A stretch of 64,000 nucleotides of DNA, taken from Bacillus subtilis. Its GTDB lineage: Bacteria; Pseudomonadota; Alphaproteobacteria; Rhizobiales; Rhizobiaceae. Under the pieces are notes generated by a model. It did not search any database. It saw nothing but the letters and a program-made list of their open reading frames with translations, and was not told the DNA's origin. This document shows, one piece after another, positions 43,535 through 53,770 of this stretch (position 1 is the first letter of the stretch; each line of letters opens with the position of its first letter). A program made the position numbers and the translations under genes. The stretch lies in NCBI GenBank assembly GCA_021733665.1, contig JAHREI010000007.1, forward strand, positions 1 through 64,000. The letters are read 5' to 3'.

Positions 43535-44467
43535 ATGCAACCAGTACTCAAAAGGGATGCGCATCCGACTGTGGCTTCGGCTGTGCCGCTTAAAGATATT
43601 CAGAAAACATTGCCTTTGCGTGTCTTATCTGCGGAGGACTGGCAGCATTGGATTACCAATGGTTATGTGATTGTGCGTCAGGCTGTTCCGCGTGACAATG
43701 TCGAGCGGTTGGTGGATGTTTTATGGCGATTTGATGAAAAAGATCCGGTGGATGCATCGACATGGTATGCTCCGCAGCGCCGTGATCACATCATGAAAGA
43801 ACTGAACAATACCGGTATGCTTGAGATTTATAATCATCAGGCGCTGTGGGACAACCGCATGGAGCCGCGTGTTTATAATGCATTTGTCGATATTTGGGAT
43901 CGGGAGGATCTCTGGGTTACAATTGACCGTGCCAATCTCAATCCGCCGAAAAAGGTCAAAGGCAATCCGCATGGCTTTATCCATTGGGATGTTGATACAT
44001 CCGTTCGACCTCTGCCGGTGGGTGTGCAGGGGGTATTGAGCCTGAAAAAACAGGATGGCGATGTCGGCGGTTTTCAATGCGTGCCGGATTTATTTCGCGA
44101 CTTTGAGCAATGGGAGCAAACCCAGCCCGCTGACCGTGATCCGATGCATCCGGATATGACCGGACAGCGTGTGGTGAATATTGAAATGGAAGCAGGGGAT
44201 ATGCTGATTTTCAATTCACTGCTCGCGCATGGTGTACGTCCGAACCATTCGGACGATCGTGTACGCATGGCGCAATATATTTCAATGCACCCGACCGAAT
44301 TTGACAATGCCGATGAGCGCGAGGAAAGAATTCGTTTGTGGCGCGAGCGTGATCATCCCAAACGTGATGCATTTCCCGGTGATCCGCGTGAATGGGAAAA
44401 ACACCATGCGGAAACAGCGCAACTGACTCCATTGGGCGAAAAATTGCTCGGTCTGGAACCGTGGTAA
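43535..44467 (+). CDS. Phytanoyl-CoA dioxygenase (PhyH) family Fe(II)/2-oxoglutarate oxygenase
   Basis: 310 residues from the ATG at 43535, placed by GGAGGAG 7 nt upstream; an in-frame ATG at 43505 lacks such a site. The iron triad is visible as HWDVDTSVRP (His-x-Asp) and the distal His in LLAHGVRPNHS, and the 2-oxoglutarate Arg is in DDRVRMAQYIS. VGGFQCVPDLFRDF is also typical. Substrates in this family range widely (fatty acyl, ectoine, natural products) and cannot be inferred. Being paired with a divergent AraC regulator and ended by a terminator, it is a one-gene inducible unit. Confidence 0.85.
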   Translation: MQPVLKRDAHPTVASAVPLKDIQKTLPLRVLSAEDWQHWITNGYVIVRQAVPRDNVERLVDVLWRFDEKDPVDASTWYAPQRRDHIMKELNNTGMLEIYNHQALWDNRMEPRVYNAFVDIWDREDLWVTIDRANLNPPKKVKGNPHGFIHWDVDTSVRPLPVGVQGVLSLKKQDGDVGGFQCVPDLFRDFEQWEQTQPADRDPMHPDMTGQRVVNIEMEAGDMLIFNSLLAHGVRPNHSDDRVRMAQYISMHPTEFDNADEREERIRLWRERDHPKRDAFPGDPREWEKHHAETAQLTPLGEKLLGLEPW

Positions 44468-44481
44468 AACCATAAACAGAA

Positions 44482-44501
44482 AAGGGGCCGCGAGGCCCCT
44501 T
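44482..44501 (+). terminator. Intrinsic terminator between the PhyH gene and the NDUFA9-like gene
   Basis: AAGGGGCC (44482-44489), loop GCGA, GGCCCCTT (44494-44501), followed by an A/T-rich run. It serves two convergent genes. Confidence 0.85.
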
Positions 44502-44526
44502 AAACTTTTAAAGATGTCAACACTTA

Positions 44527-45510
44527 TTAGCGTGCCAGACTTGCCTTGTCATACTGACCAAGGGCACGGAAACGCCAGAGGTAAGATGGCAGGATTGCGT
44601 CTACAGCCTGAGGTTTGATGCCCAGACCTTCCAGTGTCAGATCAGCATCAGCGGCTTCTTGCGAAACTACATTATTGCTTTTCAGCAGTTTAACGTGATC
44701 GCTGGTCAGCGGCGGATTTGGCAGCAGACCGAGAATTTTACCCTGCAAGCTCGCAACCCACCAAGGCAGGTTGATGAAGGCGCGCTTGCGGTTGATCACT
44801 TCCAGCGACAGCTCCATGCAACGACGCAGTGTCAGCACTTCTGCACCGCCGAGCTCATAGGCTTTACCTGCCTGCAATTTGCCTTCAACGGCGCGGGCAA
44901 CAACTTCAGCCACATCGCCGACATAAACCGGCTGGAACTGTGTTTTGCCGCCACCGATCAATGGCATGAATGGTGAGAAACGGGACATGCTGGAGAATTT
45001 ATTGAAGAACTGGTCTTCAGGGCCGAAAATCACGCTTGGACGCAGGATAACTGCATCCGGCTTCACGCTCAGAACCTGACGTTCGGCTTCAGCTTTCGTA
45101 CGCGCATATTCTGATGCGCTTTTCAGATCGGCACCGAGGGCTGACATATGCAGCAATGGCAGACCGGCAGCCGCTGCAACTTCAGCGACGTGTTTTGCAC
45201 CAATCGCATGTACAGTATTGAAACGCTGCTTACCGCTTTCCGACAGAATACCAACCAGATTGACCACATAGTCCGCACCTTTGACAGCGCGTTCAATTGA
45301 CCAGCGGTGGCGGATATTGGCCTGTACAAGCTGGATCTGGCCGATATTGCCAAGCGGTTGCATGTAATAGGCAACTTCCGGTTTACGCACAGCAACACGA
45401 ACGCGGTAACCACGACGTGCCAGCGCATCAACCACGTGACGCCCGACAAAACCCGAGCCGCCGAAGACTGTAACCAGCTTTGGTGTTGTGCGGTGATTAA
45501 GCGTTTCCAT
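44527..45510 (-). CDS. Complex I NDUFA9-subunit-like NAD(P)-binding protein
   Basis: 327 residues. The atypical SDR fold is shown by KLVTVFGGSGFVGRHVVDAL (GxxGxxG), VNLVGILSESGKQRFNTVHA, LLHMSALGAD and VILRPSVIFGPEDQFFNKFS. This group is homologous to mitochondrial complex I accessory subunit NDUFA9 and is widespread in alphaproteobacteria; whether the bacterial protein binds complex I is not established. The usual catalytic Tyr-x3-Lys appears as YARTKAEAE. The divergent gap to lepA (45511-45766) holds no gene. Confidence 0.9.
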   Translation of the reverse strand: METLNHRTTPKLVTVFGGSGFVGRHVVDALARRGYRVRVAVRKPEVAYYMQPLGNIGQIQLVQANIRHRWSIERAVKGADYVVNLVGILSESGKQRFNTVHAIGAKHVAEVAAAAGLPLLHMSALGADLKSASEYARTKAEAERQVLSVKPDAVILRPSVIFGPEDQFFNKFSSMSRFSPFMPLIGGGKTQFQPVYVGDVAEVVARAVEGKLQAGKAYELGGAEVLTLRRCMELSLEVINRKRAFINLPWWVASLQGKILGLLPNPPLTSDHVKLLKSNNVVSQEAADADLTLEGLGIKPQAVDAILPSYLWRFRALGQYDKASLAR

Positions 45511-45766
45511 GACCTGTCTCCTGCGCCGGTCTTATTGCGGCATAATACTGCTCATCAGCTTGTGCTTTGAGAGCTGTAAATTTCTAAACGCTGTTATAGC
45601 GCAGAGGCGCATTACCAGCTTTTGGCATCGCTTTAATGGTTTTTTGCCGTTTCGCAAAGGGGACATAATGCTCCATACCCCGAAAGATTGAACTTTCAGC
45701 ACTGATTTGCCCTGATTTGCATGAAACCCCTTTGCCTTTGCGTAAATCTGCTGCTAAATCGCGCGC

Positions 45767-47575
45767 ATGAGCACACCACTTGACCATATCCGGAATTTTT
45801 CCATCGTCGCCCATATTGATCATGGGAAGTCGACCCTTGCCGACCGTCTGATTCAGCAGACCGGTGGCCTTGATAATCGTGAGATGAAAGAGCAGGTGCT
45901 CGACTCGATGGAAATCGAGCGCGAGCGCGGCATCACGATCAAGGCGCAGACCGTGCGTCTGAATTACCGTGCGAAAAATGGTGAGGACTATGTTCTCAAC
46001 CTGATCGACACACCGGGACACGTTGACTTTGCCTATGAAGTCTCCCGTTCGCTTGCGGCCTGTGAAGGCTCGCTGCTGGTTGTGGATGCCTCACAGGGCG
46101 TGGAAGCACAGACACTGGCCAATGTTTATCAGGCAATCGACAACAATCACGAACTGGTTGTTGTGCTGAACAAGATTGACCTTCCTGCGGCCGATCCTGA
46201 GCGCGTGAAAGAACAGGTGGAAGATGTGATCGGTATCGATGCATCTGATGCTGTGGAAATTTCCGCGAAAAGCGGTCTGGGCATTCCTGATGTGTTGGAA
46301 GCGATTGTTACGCGTCTGCCTGCACCGAAAGAGGGCGACCGTAATGCGCCGCTCAAAGCCATGCTGGTGGACAGCTGGTATGATACCTATCTCGGTGTGA
46401 TCGTTCTGGTGCGCATCATTGATGGTGTTCTGAAAAAAGGTCAGACCATTCGCATGATGGGTACCGGTGCCAAATATCCGGTAGAACGCGTCGGCGTTTT
46501 CACACCGAAAATGGTGGCCGTTGAAGATCTGGGTCCGGGCGAACTTGGTTTTATCACCGCTTCGATTAAGGAAGTCGCGGATACCCGCGTTGGTGATACG
46601 ATCACTGAGGATAAGCGCCCGACTGCAAATATGCTGACAGGCTTTAAACCGGCGCAACCGGTTGTATTCTGCGGTCTGTTCCCTGTTGATGCTGCGGACT
46701 TTGAAGATCTGCGTGCTGCTATGGGCAAGCTGCGTCTCAATGATGCCAGCTTCTCCTTTGAGATGGAAACATCGGCAGCACTGGGTTTTGGTTTCCGTTG
46801 TGGCTTCTTGGGGCTGTTGCATCTTGAAATCATTCAGGAGCGCCTTGAGCGCGAATTCAATCTTGATCTGATTGCAACCGCACCATCGGTTGTCTATCGC
46901 ATGAACATGCTCGACGGTTCAGTGAAAGAACTGCACAATCCGGCGGATATGCCGGATGTGGTGAAAATCACTTCGATTGAAGAGCCATGGATTAAAGCGA
47001 CCATTCTGACACCGGATGAATATCTGGGTTCGATCCTGAAGCTTTGTCAGGAGCGCCGCGGTATTCAGGTGGATCTGTCCTATGTCGGCCCGCGTGCGAT
47101 GGTGACTTATGAACTGCCGCTCAACGAAGTGGTGTTCGATTTCTACGATCGTCTGAAGTCGATTTCCAAAGGTTATGCTTCTTTCGACTATAATCTGTCG
47201 GAATATAAAGAAGGCGATCTGGTGAAAATGTCGATCCTCGTCAATGACGAGCCGGTTGATGCGCTTTCGATGCTGGTGCACCGCTCTGCCGCTGAAAAAC
47301 GCGGCCGTGTGATGTGTGAAAAGCTGAAAGACCTGATCCCGCAGCATATGTTTAAAATTCCGATTCAGGCAGCAATCGGCGGACGTATCGTAGCGCGTGA
47401 GACAATCTCGGCTCTGCGTAAAGACGTGACGGCAAAATGTTACGGCGGCGATATTTCACGTAAGCGCAAACTTCTGGATAAACAGAAGGAAGGTAAGAAG
47501 CGCATGCGTCAGTTCGGTAAGGTGGAAATTCCGCAGGAAGCTTTCATTCAGGCGCTTAAAATGGGTGATGAGTGA
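45767..47575 (+). CDS. lepA: Elongation factor 4 (LepA)
   Basis: 602 residues. Ribosome-associated GTPase affecting initiation/elongation. G motifs: [17 protein letters not shown] (G1), [13 protein letters not shown] (G2), [20 protein letters not shown] (G3) and [13 protein letters not shown] (G4). The LepA-specific C-terminal domain is seen in [20 protein letters not shown]. Length is as in other bacteria. The ribosome-binding site is weak. An intrinsic terminator follows within 40 bp. Confidence 0.98.
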   Translation: MSTPLDHIRNFSIVAHIDHGKSTLADRLIQQTGGLDNREMKEQVLDSMEIERERGITIKAQTVRLNYRAKNGEDYVLNLIDTPGHVDFAYEVSRSLAACEGSLLVVDASQGVEAQTLANVYQAIDNNHELVVVLNKIDLPAADPERVKEQVEDVIGIDASDAVEISAKSGLGIPDVLEAIVTRLPAPKEGDRNAPLKAMLVDSWYDTYLGVIVLVRIIDGVLKKGQTIRMMGTGAKYPVERVGVFTPKMVAVEDLGPGELGFITASIKEVADTRVGDTITEDKRPTANMLTGFKPAQPVVFCGLFPVDAADFEDLRAAMGKLRLNDASFSFEMETSAALGFGFRCGFLGLLHLEIIQERLEREFNLDLIATAPSVVYRMNMLDGSVKELHNPADMPDVVKITSIEEPWIKATILTPDEYLGSILKLCQERRGIQVDLSYVGPRAMVTYELPLNEVVFDFYDRLKSISKGYASFDYNLSEYKEGDLVKMSILVNDEPVDALSMLVHRSAAEKRGRVMCEKLKDLIPQHMFKIPIQAAIGGRIVARETISALRKDVTAKCYGGDISRKRKLLDKQKEGKKRMRQFGKVEIPQEAFIQALKMGDE

Positions 47576-47613
47576 TTTAATATTAAATTGCTATGCCACT
47601 ATATTACTACTTC

Positions 47614-47636
47614 AAAAGGAGGCTTTGCCTCCTTTT
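47614..47636 (+). terminator. Intrinsic terminator of lepA
   Basis: AAAAGGAGGC (47614-47623), loop TTT, GCCTCCTTTT (47627-47636), then more T residues. Compact, strong. Confidence 0.93.
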
Positions 47637-47724
47637 TTGTTTTGTAAAGTACAATATATTGTTCTCGTTTGCCTCGGTGAATTGTGTCTTTATAAGAAGC
47701 GATCTTGAGTGGGAATGTAATAAT

Positions 47725-48189
47725 ATGATTGATACTATATTGGGGGTAATTAAATCTTTTTGGCGGGAGTATGCCAATTGGAATAAAAGCAACAAGGACG
47801 AAAGGCGTATCGTTGAAGCTGAAGCATGGCAGAAAATGGATGCTGAACTCACTGCCCTTGAGGAGGTAGCGAGAAAAGCTTATGTGCAAATTTTTGTAAA
47901 TTCGGCAATAGAGGTGGCGCAAAACGAGGAGAGTGTAGAATATCCCTTTGTTATCAAGCTTGCATCATTCCCCTGTGTTGTGCCGAACGCGATTAGTAAT
48001 AATTATAATAAAATGCCTTGGAAAGAACAGCAGCGGATTAGGGCGCTATTTCATTCCTATTTAGTAATTTGGCAAAGTTGCATGAATCGTTTTCCGGATC
48101 GTCAACCTGATTTATTGTCTGTTCATAGACAATTTGAGAAAACTGCTAAATTATTTGCTCTTGCCTTAGAAATTAAAAAATCGCACTAA
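47725..48189 (+). CDS. Orphan protein of unknown function, AT-rich gene
   Basis: 154 residues from the ATG at 47725 (MIDTILGVIKSFWREYANWN). The frame is open upstream through the lepA terminator, but that part is not credible. The protein looks soluble and helical, with charged segments (NKSNKDERRIVEAEAWQKMD) and no signal peptide. I recognise no domain. The gene is clearly more AT-rich than lepA and the SelW-like gene on either side, suggesting later acquisition. The Shine-Dalgarno site is poor, so expression is uncertain. Confidence 0.5.
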   Translation: MIDTILGVIKSFWREYANWNKSNKDERRIVEAEAWQKMDAELTALEEVARKAYVQIFVNSAIEVAQNEESVEYPFVIKLASFPCVVPNAISNNYNKMPWKEQQRIRALFHSYLVIWQSCMNRFPDRQPDLLSVHRQFEKTAKLFALALEIKKSH

Positions 48190-48270
48190 GTGTTTAAATG
48201 CCTGGTGTTTGTAAAATAATGTACGCTGGGAACTAAGTTTATATGATGCTAGCGGATAAATTTTATCATT

Positions 48271-48516
48271 ATGAAACCACGTATTACCATTGAATATTGC
48301 ATCCAGTGTAACTGGATGCTTCGCGCTGCCTGGGCAGCACAGGAACTGTTGCAGGCATTCGGTGATGAAGTCGGCGAGATCGCACTTATTCCGGGTGGTG
48401 ACGGTAATTATATCATCCGCCTGAATGATCAGATTGTTTGGGATCGCAAAACCGAAAACGGCTTTCCGGAAACTGATGCGCTGGTCGCACGTATTCGTGA
48501 GGCCATGAAGGGCTGA
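48271..48516 (+). CDS. SelT/SelW/SelH-like (Rdx family) thioredoxin-fold protein
   Basis: 81 residues. The N-terminal redox motif is IEYCIQCNWMLRAAWAAQEL with C-x-x-C in place of the selenocysteine form; the middle EIALIPGGDGNYIIRLNDQI and the end fit the Rdx family, whose bacterial members are small cytoplasmic thiol proteins of unclear role. It has its own promoter space and terminator (48578-48606). Confidence 0.9.
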   Translation: MKPRITIEYCIQCNWMLRAAWAAQELLQAFGDEVGEIALIPGGDGNYIIRLNDQIVWDRKTENGFPETDALVARIREAMKG

Positions 48517-48577
48517 TAGGGCTCTAGGCTTTATGCCTTATATAAAGACATAAAGCGCTGATTTTTATTGTAAATTT

Positions 48578-48606
48578 AAAGCCGGATACAGAGTGTGTCC
48601 GGCTTT
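48578..48606 (+). terminator. Intrinsic terminator of the SelW-like gene
   Basis: AAAGCCGGATA (48578-48588) pairs with TGTCCGGCTTT (48596-48606), with one G-U, followed by TTT. The stem and loop start (GCCGGATACAGAG) repeat the gpmA terminator at 32621-32650. The region 48607-48863 beyond it holds no recognisable gene. Confidence 0.88.
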
Positions 48607-48863
48607 TTTATTTGTCAGGCAAAGTGTTGCGGGCATCCTTTAAGACGGAGATTCTGCGATTATGGCTGAGCAGGATATTGCATAATAAAGCCATAGCCGG
48701 TTGCACTTGCCCTGTTCCGTAATTAATTTCTGTGGCGGATAAAGGCTAATGAGTTAATTTTATTGAGTAAAATAAGTTTTTAGGAGTGTTGCAGCCTACT
48801 TTAAACAGGGAATTGCAATGGCTTAAAATGCTGCTTTCAAAGATAGATTCCACAACACGCTGA

Positions 48864-50090
48864 TTATAGAAAACGTGGCGCAGGTGTGCTGCCATTTTGC
48901 TGTAGTGTCTGCGGTTCGGCAGCCTTTTTCTGCTCATGATTATCCGGATTATCTCCCAGTTCCAGCGCTTCGATTTTGGCACCACGGCGTGTGACTTTAG
49001 AAGACGAGATCAGGATATCATCAATATCGCGGCTGGCTTGAGAGAAGTGGGTTTGTAGCTTGCGTACCCGTTCATCAAGGCGGGCAACATCATCCATCAG
49101 GCGTACGACTTCACCCTGAATAAGATGGGCCTGTTCCCGCATTCGCGCATCTTTGAGCACCGACTGGATCACCTGAATGGAAAGCATCAGCAGGGAAGGT
49201 GAGACTATAACCACCCGCGAGCGGTGTGCCCGCTGGATGATGACCTCAAAATTCTCATGAATTTCCGCAAAGATCGATTCTGACGGCACGAACAGAAAAG
49301 CTGTATCCTGTGTTTCGCCGCTGATAAAATATTTGGCGGCAATATCACGGATATGTACTTCCATATCACGACGAAACAGCTGTTCGTAATGACGTTTGGC
49401 CTCCGGCGTTTCTGAGGCTTTCAGTGCATTCCAGCTTTCCAGTGGAAATTTGGCATCGACCACCAGCGAGGCTGTGCCATTGGGCATCCGCACAAGGCAA
49501 TCCGGCCGCATGCCGTTAGAAAGTGTGGCCTGAAATTCATAGGCACCCATTGGCAAGCCGTCAGCAATAATCGCTTCCATTCGCGATTGGCCGAAAGCCC
49601 CGCGCGTCTGTTTATTGGCGAGAATAGCCTGTAATTGCACAACCTGACCGGCAAGCGACTGAATATTATTCTGCGCGGTATCAATCACCGCCAGCCGCTC
49701 CTGCAGCTTGCTCAGGTTTTCATGGGTCGAGCGGGTTTGCTCATTGATACTGCGTCCAAGATGACTGGTCATCCCGTCCAGCCGGTCGCGGATGGATTTG
49801 TTGAGTTCTGCCTGCCGCGAGCCGAAGAGTTCAGCCATTGTCTGCATGCGCCCCTGCATTTCCGCCTGACTCTTCAGGATTGAATGCATCTGCATTTCGG
49901 CTTCCCGCGCACGTTCTTCCGACTGAAATTGCGCATGGATCATCGCCCTGCTGTTGCGGCCGGACAGCCAGACCAGCAGAACAAGCACAAACAGCACAAA
50001 ACCGCCTGCAATCAGCAGAGTCTGTGCGGGAATGGCGCTGAGCGTATCCATTAAAGAGGGCGGTGTTTCAGAGGCAGAAAATGTTTCCAT
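48864..50090 (-). CDS. rmuC: RmuC-family DNA recombination protein
   Basis: 408 residues from the ATG at 50090. An N-terminal membrane anchor (TLLIAGGFVLFVLVLLVWLS) is followed by a long coiled coil (about 60-165) and the RmuC nuclease-like domain (about 170-370: MGAYEFQATLSNGMRPDCLV, VVDAKFPLESW, DTAFLFVPSESIFAEI, RVVIVSPSLLMLSIQVIQ). RmuC is thought to limit inversions at short inverted repeats. The last 40 residues are polar and low-complexity. It is divergent from def. Confidence 0.94.
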   Translation of the reverse strand: METFSASETPPSLMDTLSAIPAQTLLIAGGFVLFVLVLLVWLSGRNSRAMIHAQFQSEERAREAEMQMHSILKSQAEMQGRMQTMAELFGSRQAELNKSIRDRLDGMTSHLGRSINEQTRSTHENLSKLQERLAVIDTAQNNIQSLAGQVVQLQAILANKQTRGAFGQSRMEAIIADGLPMGAYEFQATLSNGMRPDCLVRMPNGTASLVVDAKFPLESWNALKASETPEAKRHYEQLFRRDMEVHIRDIAAKYFISGETQDTAFLFVPSESIFAEIHENFEVIIQRAHRSRVVIVSPSLLMLSIQVIQSVLKDARMREQAHLIQGEVVRLMDDVARLDERVRKLQTHFSQASRDIDDILISSSKVTRRGAKIEALELGDNPDNHEQKKAAEPQTLQQNGSTPAPRFL

Positions 50091-50282
50091 GGACAAAGAT
50101 TACATGATTCGCGTTAAATATAAGAATAAAACGTGAACAGAATTTTGATGTGATCATGTAATTTATTGACGGCAGAGTGCTGAGAGATTAGATCGGACAT
50201 CATTCAGATCAGGCCTGCCTTGCGGGTGTTCGATATTTTCAATGAATTGCGACACCGGCAATTGCAACAGCGGATAAATCTT

Positions 50283-50816
50283 ATGACCATTAAGCCGATT
50301 ATTTTTCTTCCTGATCCGGTTTTACGTCAGGTTTCAAAACCGGTTGAACGCTTTGATGCGGATCTGCGCAAATTTTCCGATGATATGTTTGCCACGATGT
50401 ATGATGCGCCTGGTATTGGTCTGGCTGCAATTCAGGTAGCAGAGCCGATCCGCATGGTTGTGATTGATCTGGCGAAAGAAGGCGAAGCGCCTGCGCCGCA
50501 TGTTTTTATCAATCCGGTGATTGTTGAGCGTTCCGATGAGCCGAGCTCTTATGAAGAGGGTTGTTTGTCGATCCCTGATTATTATGCGGAAGTGGAGCGC
50601 CCTGCGACTGTTCGTGTGACCTATCAGGATATTGAAGGCAAACCGCAGGAAATCAAAGCAGAAGGTCTGATGGCCACGTGTCTGCAGCATGAGATTGATC
50701 ATCTCGACGGTGTGCTGTTCATTGATCATATTTCCAAGCTGAAGCGGGATATGGTGATCAAGAAATTCAAAAAGCTGGCCAAAACCCATGTGCCTGCATC
50801 AGCGCCAAAAATCTGA
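50283..50816 (+). CDS. def: Peptide deformylase
   Basis: 177 residues from the ATG at 50283; the frame is open 21 codons upstream without support. It removes the formyl group from nascent chains. All three metal-site motifs are present: [14 protein letters not shown] (motif 1, about residue 44), [15 protein letters not shown] (motif 2, Cys ligand) and [18 protein letters not shown] (motif 3, HExxH). It opens the def-fmt-GNAT-truA cluster, so formylation and deformylation enzymes are made together. Confidence 0.97.
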   Translation: MTIKPIIFLPDPVLRQVSKPVERFDADLRKFSDDMFATMYDAPGIGLAAIQVAEPIRMVVIDLAKEGEAPAPHVFINPVIVERSDEPSSYEEGCLSIPDYYAEVERPATVRVTYQDIEGKPQEIKAEGLMATCLQHEIDHLDGVLFIDHISKLKRDMVIKKFKKLAKTHVPASAPKI

Positions 50817-50899
50817 AACACGGATTGAATTTCGGTCAGGTCAGAGAAGTTATTTCGGCCGGTATTTTAGTTAGGCCAGTATTTTCGTTAGGATAGTCT

Positions 50900-51835
50900 A
50901 TGTCATTACGTATCGTGTTTATGGGCACACCGGAATTTTCTGTGCCGGTGATGACAGCGCTGATCGGGCAGGGCTATGAAATTGTTGCTGTCTACAGCCA
51001 GCCGCCGCGCCCTGCCGGACGTCGTGGCTTAGAGCTGACAAAATCGCCGGTTCATGAAAAGGCCGAAGAATTCGGTATTCCTGTTTTCACGCCGAAAAGC
51101 CTGAAAGGCGAAGAAGAGCAGCAGATTTTCCGTGATCTCAATGCGGATGTTGCGGTTGTTGTTGCTTATGGGATGTTGCTGCCAAAGGCCATTCTCGATG
51201 CGCCTGCTTTAGGCTGTTATAATGGTCATGCATCTCTGCTGCCACGCTGGCGTGGTGCGGCACCAATTCAGCGTGCGATTATGGCCGGTGATGCCGAGAG
51301 CGGCATGATGATTATGAAAATGGATGAGGGGCTGGATACCGGCCCTGTTGCCATGGTCGAGAAAATCGCAATTACACCAAATATGACCTATGGTGAATTG
51401 CATGATCGTTTGAGCATTACCGGTGCTGATCTGATGGTGCGTGCGATTGCAGCTTTGGAGCGTGATAGTTTGAAACTCGTTTCGCAATCTGAAGACGGCG
51501 TGACTTATGCCTCCAAGATTGAGAAAGCCGAAGCGCGGATCGACTGGTCGCAACCGGCGCAGGCTGTGCATGATCGTATCCGTGGTCTGAGCCCGTTTCC
51601 GGGGGCATGGTGCGAGATGGAAATTAATGGCCAGCTCGAACGCGTAAAAGTGCTGCGATCGGTACTCGCTGATGGTGCAGGTAAAGCCGGTGAAGTGCTG
51701 GACGGCCAGCTGGTGGTTGCTTGCGGTGACGGTGCAGTTGCACTGACACTGGTGCAGAAGGCCGGTGGTAAACCAGTGAGCGCTGCAGAATTCTGCAATG
51801 GCGTTAAGCTGACCCTTGGTACAATTCTGCCATGA
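50900..51835 (+). CDS. fmt: Methionyl-tRNA formyltransferase
   Basis: 311 residues. It formylates initiator Met-tRNA with 10-formyl-tetrahydrofolate. [20 protein letters not shown] opens the protein; the folate/active-site region is [20 protein letters not shown] (Asn-His) with [12 protein letters not shown] supplying the catalytic Asp. The C-terminal OB-like domain ([31 protein letters not shown]) is complete. The stop overlaps the next start by 4 bp (ATGA). Confidence 0.97.
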   Translation: MSLRIVFMGTPEFSVPVMTALIGQGYEIVAVYSQPPRPAGRRGLELTKSPVHEKAEEFGIPVFTPKSLKGEEEQQIFRDLNADVAVVVAYGMLLPKAILDAPALGCYNGHASLLPRWRGAAPIQRAIMAGDAESGMMIMKMDEGLDTGPVAMVEKIAITPNMTYGELHDRLSITGADLMVRAIAALERDSLKLVSQSEDGVTYASKIEKAEARIDWSQPAQAVHDRIRGLSPFPGAWCEMEINGQLERVKVLRSVLADGAGKAGEVLDGQLVVACGDGAVALTLVQKAGGKPVSAAEFCNGVKLTLGTILP

Positions 51836-52359
51836 GCCATTCTCCTGTAAAGCGGTTTGATATTCGTCCCGTCCGTGAGCAAGACCGCTCTCAGATTGAT
51901 GTCGTGATTGCTGCCGCTTTCAACGGAACCGATGAAGTTGCCTTGGTGCGCGAACTGGTTGCAGACAATGATGTTGTGCTGGAACTGGTTGCTGAGGCAG
52001 AAGACACAATCATCGGGCATATTTTGTTTTCCCGTTTATGGATTGAGCAGGATCATGATTGTTTTGCCGCTGTAGCATTGGCGCCGCTGGCAGTCTTGCC
52101 TGCACATCAGCGGGCAGGGATTGGTCATGCGCTGATTGAAGAGGCACATCAGTTGCTGGTACAGCAGGGCGAGGGGCTGAGCATTGTTTTGGGCGAGCCC
52201 GCTTATTATGGCCGTTTTGGCTATAATGTTGCGGATGCTGCACAGCTTGAAAGTCCTTATCCTGCACAATATCTGCAATTGAAATATCTCACAGAGGGCA
52301 AGCCTTGTGCGATCATACAAGGCAAACTGATTTATGCTTCTGCGTTCGGAGAGGGTTGA
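51832..52359 (+). CDS. GNAT-family N-acetyltransferase (YhbS-like)
   Basis: 175 residues. The GNAT core is visible: [34 protein letters not shown], and the acetyl-CoA loop [20 protein letters not shown] (Q/R-x-x-G-x-G/A), then [15 protein letters not shown]. The acceptor is unknown. It overlaps fmt by 4 bp and abuts truA (TGA-GTG), so it is translated from the same operon; many Rhizobiales have a GNAT gene in this position. Confidence 0.9.
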   Translation: MSHSPVKRFDIRPVREQDRSQIDVVIAAAFNGTDEVALVRELVADNDVVLELVAEAEDTIIGHILFSRLWIEQDHDCFAAVALAPLAVLPAHQRAGIGHALIEEAHQLLVQQGEGLSIVLGEPAYYGRFGYNVADAAQLESPYPAQYLQLKYLTEGKPCAIIQGKLIYASAFGEG

Positions 52360-53115
52360 GTGCCGCGTTATCGTCTGACAGTTGAATATGATGGTTCATC
52401 TTATGCCGGATGGCAGCGGCAGGATAATGCACCCAGCGTGCAAGGCGCGATTGAGTCCGCTATTTTCAAATTTTGCGGTGACAGCAATTCTCTTGGCGCG
52501 GCGGGTCGCACCGATGCCGGTGTGCATGCTTTTCAGCAGACCGCGCATGTTGACCTGACAAAAGACTGGGCAGCCTCCAAAGTCCGTGATGCGGTGAATG
52601 CCTATCTGGCGCTCGCTAAAGACGGTGTATTCCTGCTGAATGTTGAAAAGGTGCCGGATCATTTTGATGCGCGTTTCAGCGCCTTAGGACGGCATTATAT
52701 CTATCGTATCATCAATCGTCGCACACCTCTGGCACTGGAAGCCAATCGCGCATGGTGGGTAGCGAAGAAGCTGGACACAGACGCGATGCAGGAAGCTGCG
52801 CAATTGCTGGTCGGCCTGCATGACTTTACGACTTTTCGCTCCGTGCAGTGTCAGTCCAAAAGCCCTGTAAAAACGTTGGATGTGCTGAATGTGCAGCGTC
52901 ATGGTGAACTGGTTGAGGTACGTGCATCCGCGCGGTCTTTCCTGCATAATCAGGTGCGCTCACTGGTGGGTAGTATCTCCGAGGTTGGCACAGGCCGCTG
53001 GACGACAGATGATCTGGTGGCAGCGCTTGAGGCGCGCGATCGCAAAGCCTGCGGTGTTGTTGCGCCTGCGCACGGGCTTTATATGATCGGTGCGGATTAT
53101 CCGTTGATTTTATGA
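52360..53115 (+). CDS. truA: tRNA pseudouridine(38-40) synthase
   Basis: 251 residues. The start is GTG at 52360, immediately after the preceding TGA and supported by GGAGAGGG upstream. The family motifs are [20 protein letters not shown] at the N-terminus and the catalytic Asp in [20 protein letters not shown] (about residue 52). [20 protein letters not shown] and [20 protein letters not shown] follow. It modifies positions 38-40 of the tRNA anticodon arm. Its end overlaps the next, convergent gene by 6 bp. Confidence 0.97.
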   Translation: MPRYRLTVEYDGSSYAGWQRQDNAPSVQGAIESAIFKFCGDSNSLGAAGRTDAGVHAFQQTAHVDLTKDWAASKVRDAVNAYLALAKDGVFLLNVEKVPDHFDARFSALGRHYIYRIINRRTPLALEANRAWWVAKKLDTDAMQEAAQLLVGLHDFTTFRSVQCQSKSPVKTLDVLNVQRHGELVEVRASARSFLHNQVRSLVGSISEVGTGRWTTDDLVAALEARDRKACGVVAPAHGLYMIGADYPLIL

Positions 53116-53703
53116 GGCGGGAATGAGTCCTGTCAGCCCCTGCAGGATAATTGTCAGCATGATGCTGCCTAATATCACTGAGATAAAAAATGGTGCCGCA
53201 AAACTATGCGGTCGTTGCAGAGCCGCACGGGTGAGCCTGTAGCTCAGGGCTAAAGTCGCCAGAAACAGACCAAAACCTATCCCCGCAAATACAGGGGACA
53301 AATCCGGCAGCAGCAGGTTGAGAAAAGACAGCGGGGCGTAAATCCACGCGAACAAAGCCGTCGCCCAGTTGGTTGCCACGACATAGGTGGAGAAACGGCG
53401 CTCCAGCCCGAGACTGCGGCTGAGAAAGCCGATAATCAGCAAAGGCAGCAGCCAGACAATCATATCAATCGTTGCGAGTTTGACTGTATTGATGAGACGT
53501 AGGGCGGTTTCATCGCCGTCTGTCAGGCGTGCTGCAATCTCGACCCAGCCGATCAGCATCGGCGGCAGGGCAATGAGAATTGCATAAAATGACCGCCAGA
53601 AACCATCGGCATCGGTATTCAGATTATTCAGCGCTTCCGGATGGCCGGTCATTGTGCGCCAGACTGCGGAGAAATAATACTGAATCTCTTCAAAACTAGG
53701 CAT
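53110..53703 (-). CDS. Multi-pass membrane protein of unknown function (Yip1-like)
   Basis: 197 residues from the ATG at 53703, with AGGG 5 nt upstream. Five or six hydrophobic segments: [80 protein letters not shown] and [20 protein letters not shown]. The N-terminal soluble part begins [19 protein letters not shown]. The overall pattern resembles Yip1-domain proteins, but this is a weak match. It lies downstream of dapE, with truA converging. Confidence 0.75.
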   Translation of the reverse strand: MPSFEEIQYYFSAVWRTMTGHPEALNNLNTDADGFWRSFYAILIALPPMLIGWVEIAARLTDGDETALRLINTVKLATIDMIVWLLPLLIIGFLSRSLGLERRFSTYVVATNWATALFAWIYAPLSFLNLLLPDLSPVFAGIGFGLFLATLALSYRLTRAALQRPHSFAAPFFISVILGSIMLTIILQGLTGLIPAS

Positions 53704-53770
53704 AGGTACCCTGCGCAACAAATGAATTTCAGGTGCCTGTATTGTTACCGGCACCTGAAGACCTTATGAA

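Noticed and set aside
47575-47590. ATTTAATATTAAAT palindrome after lepA
   Set aside because: Low-complexity AT palindrome, expected by chance in AT-rich DNA; the true terminator is 30 bp further on.
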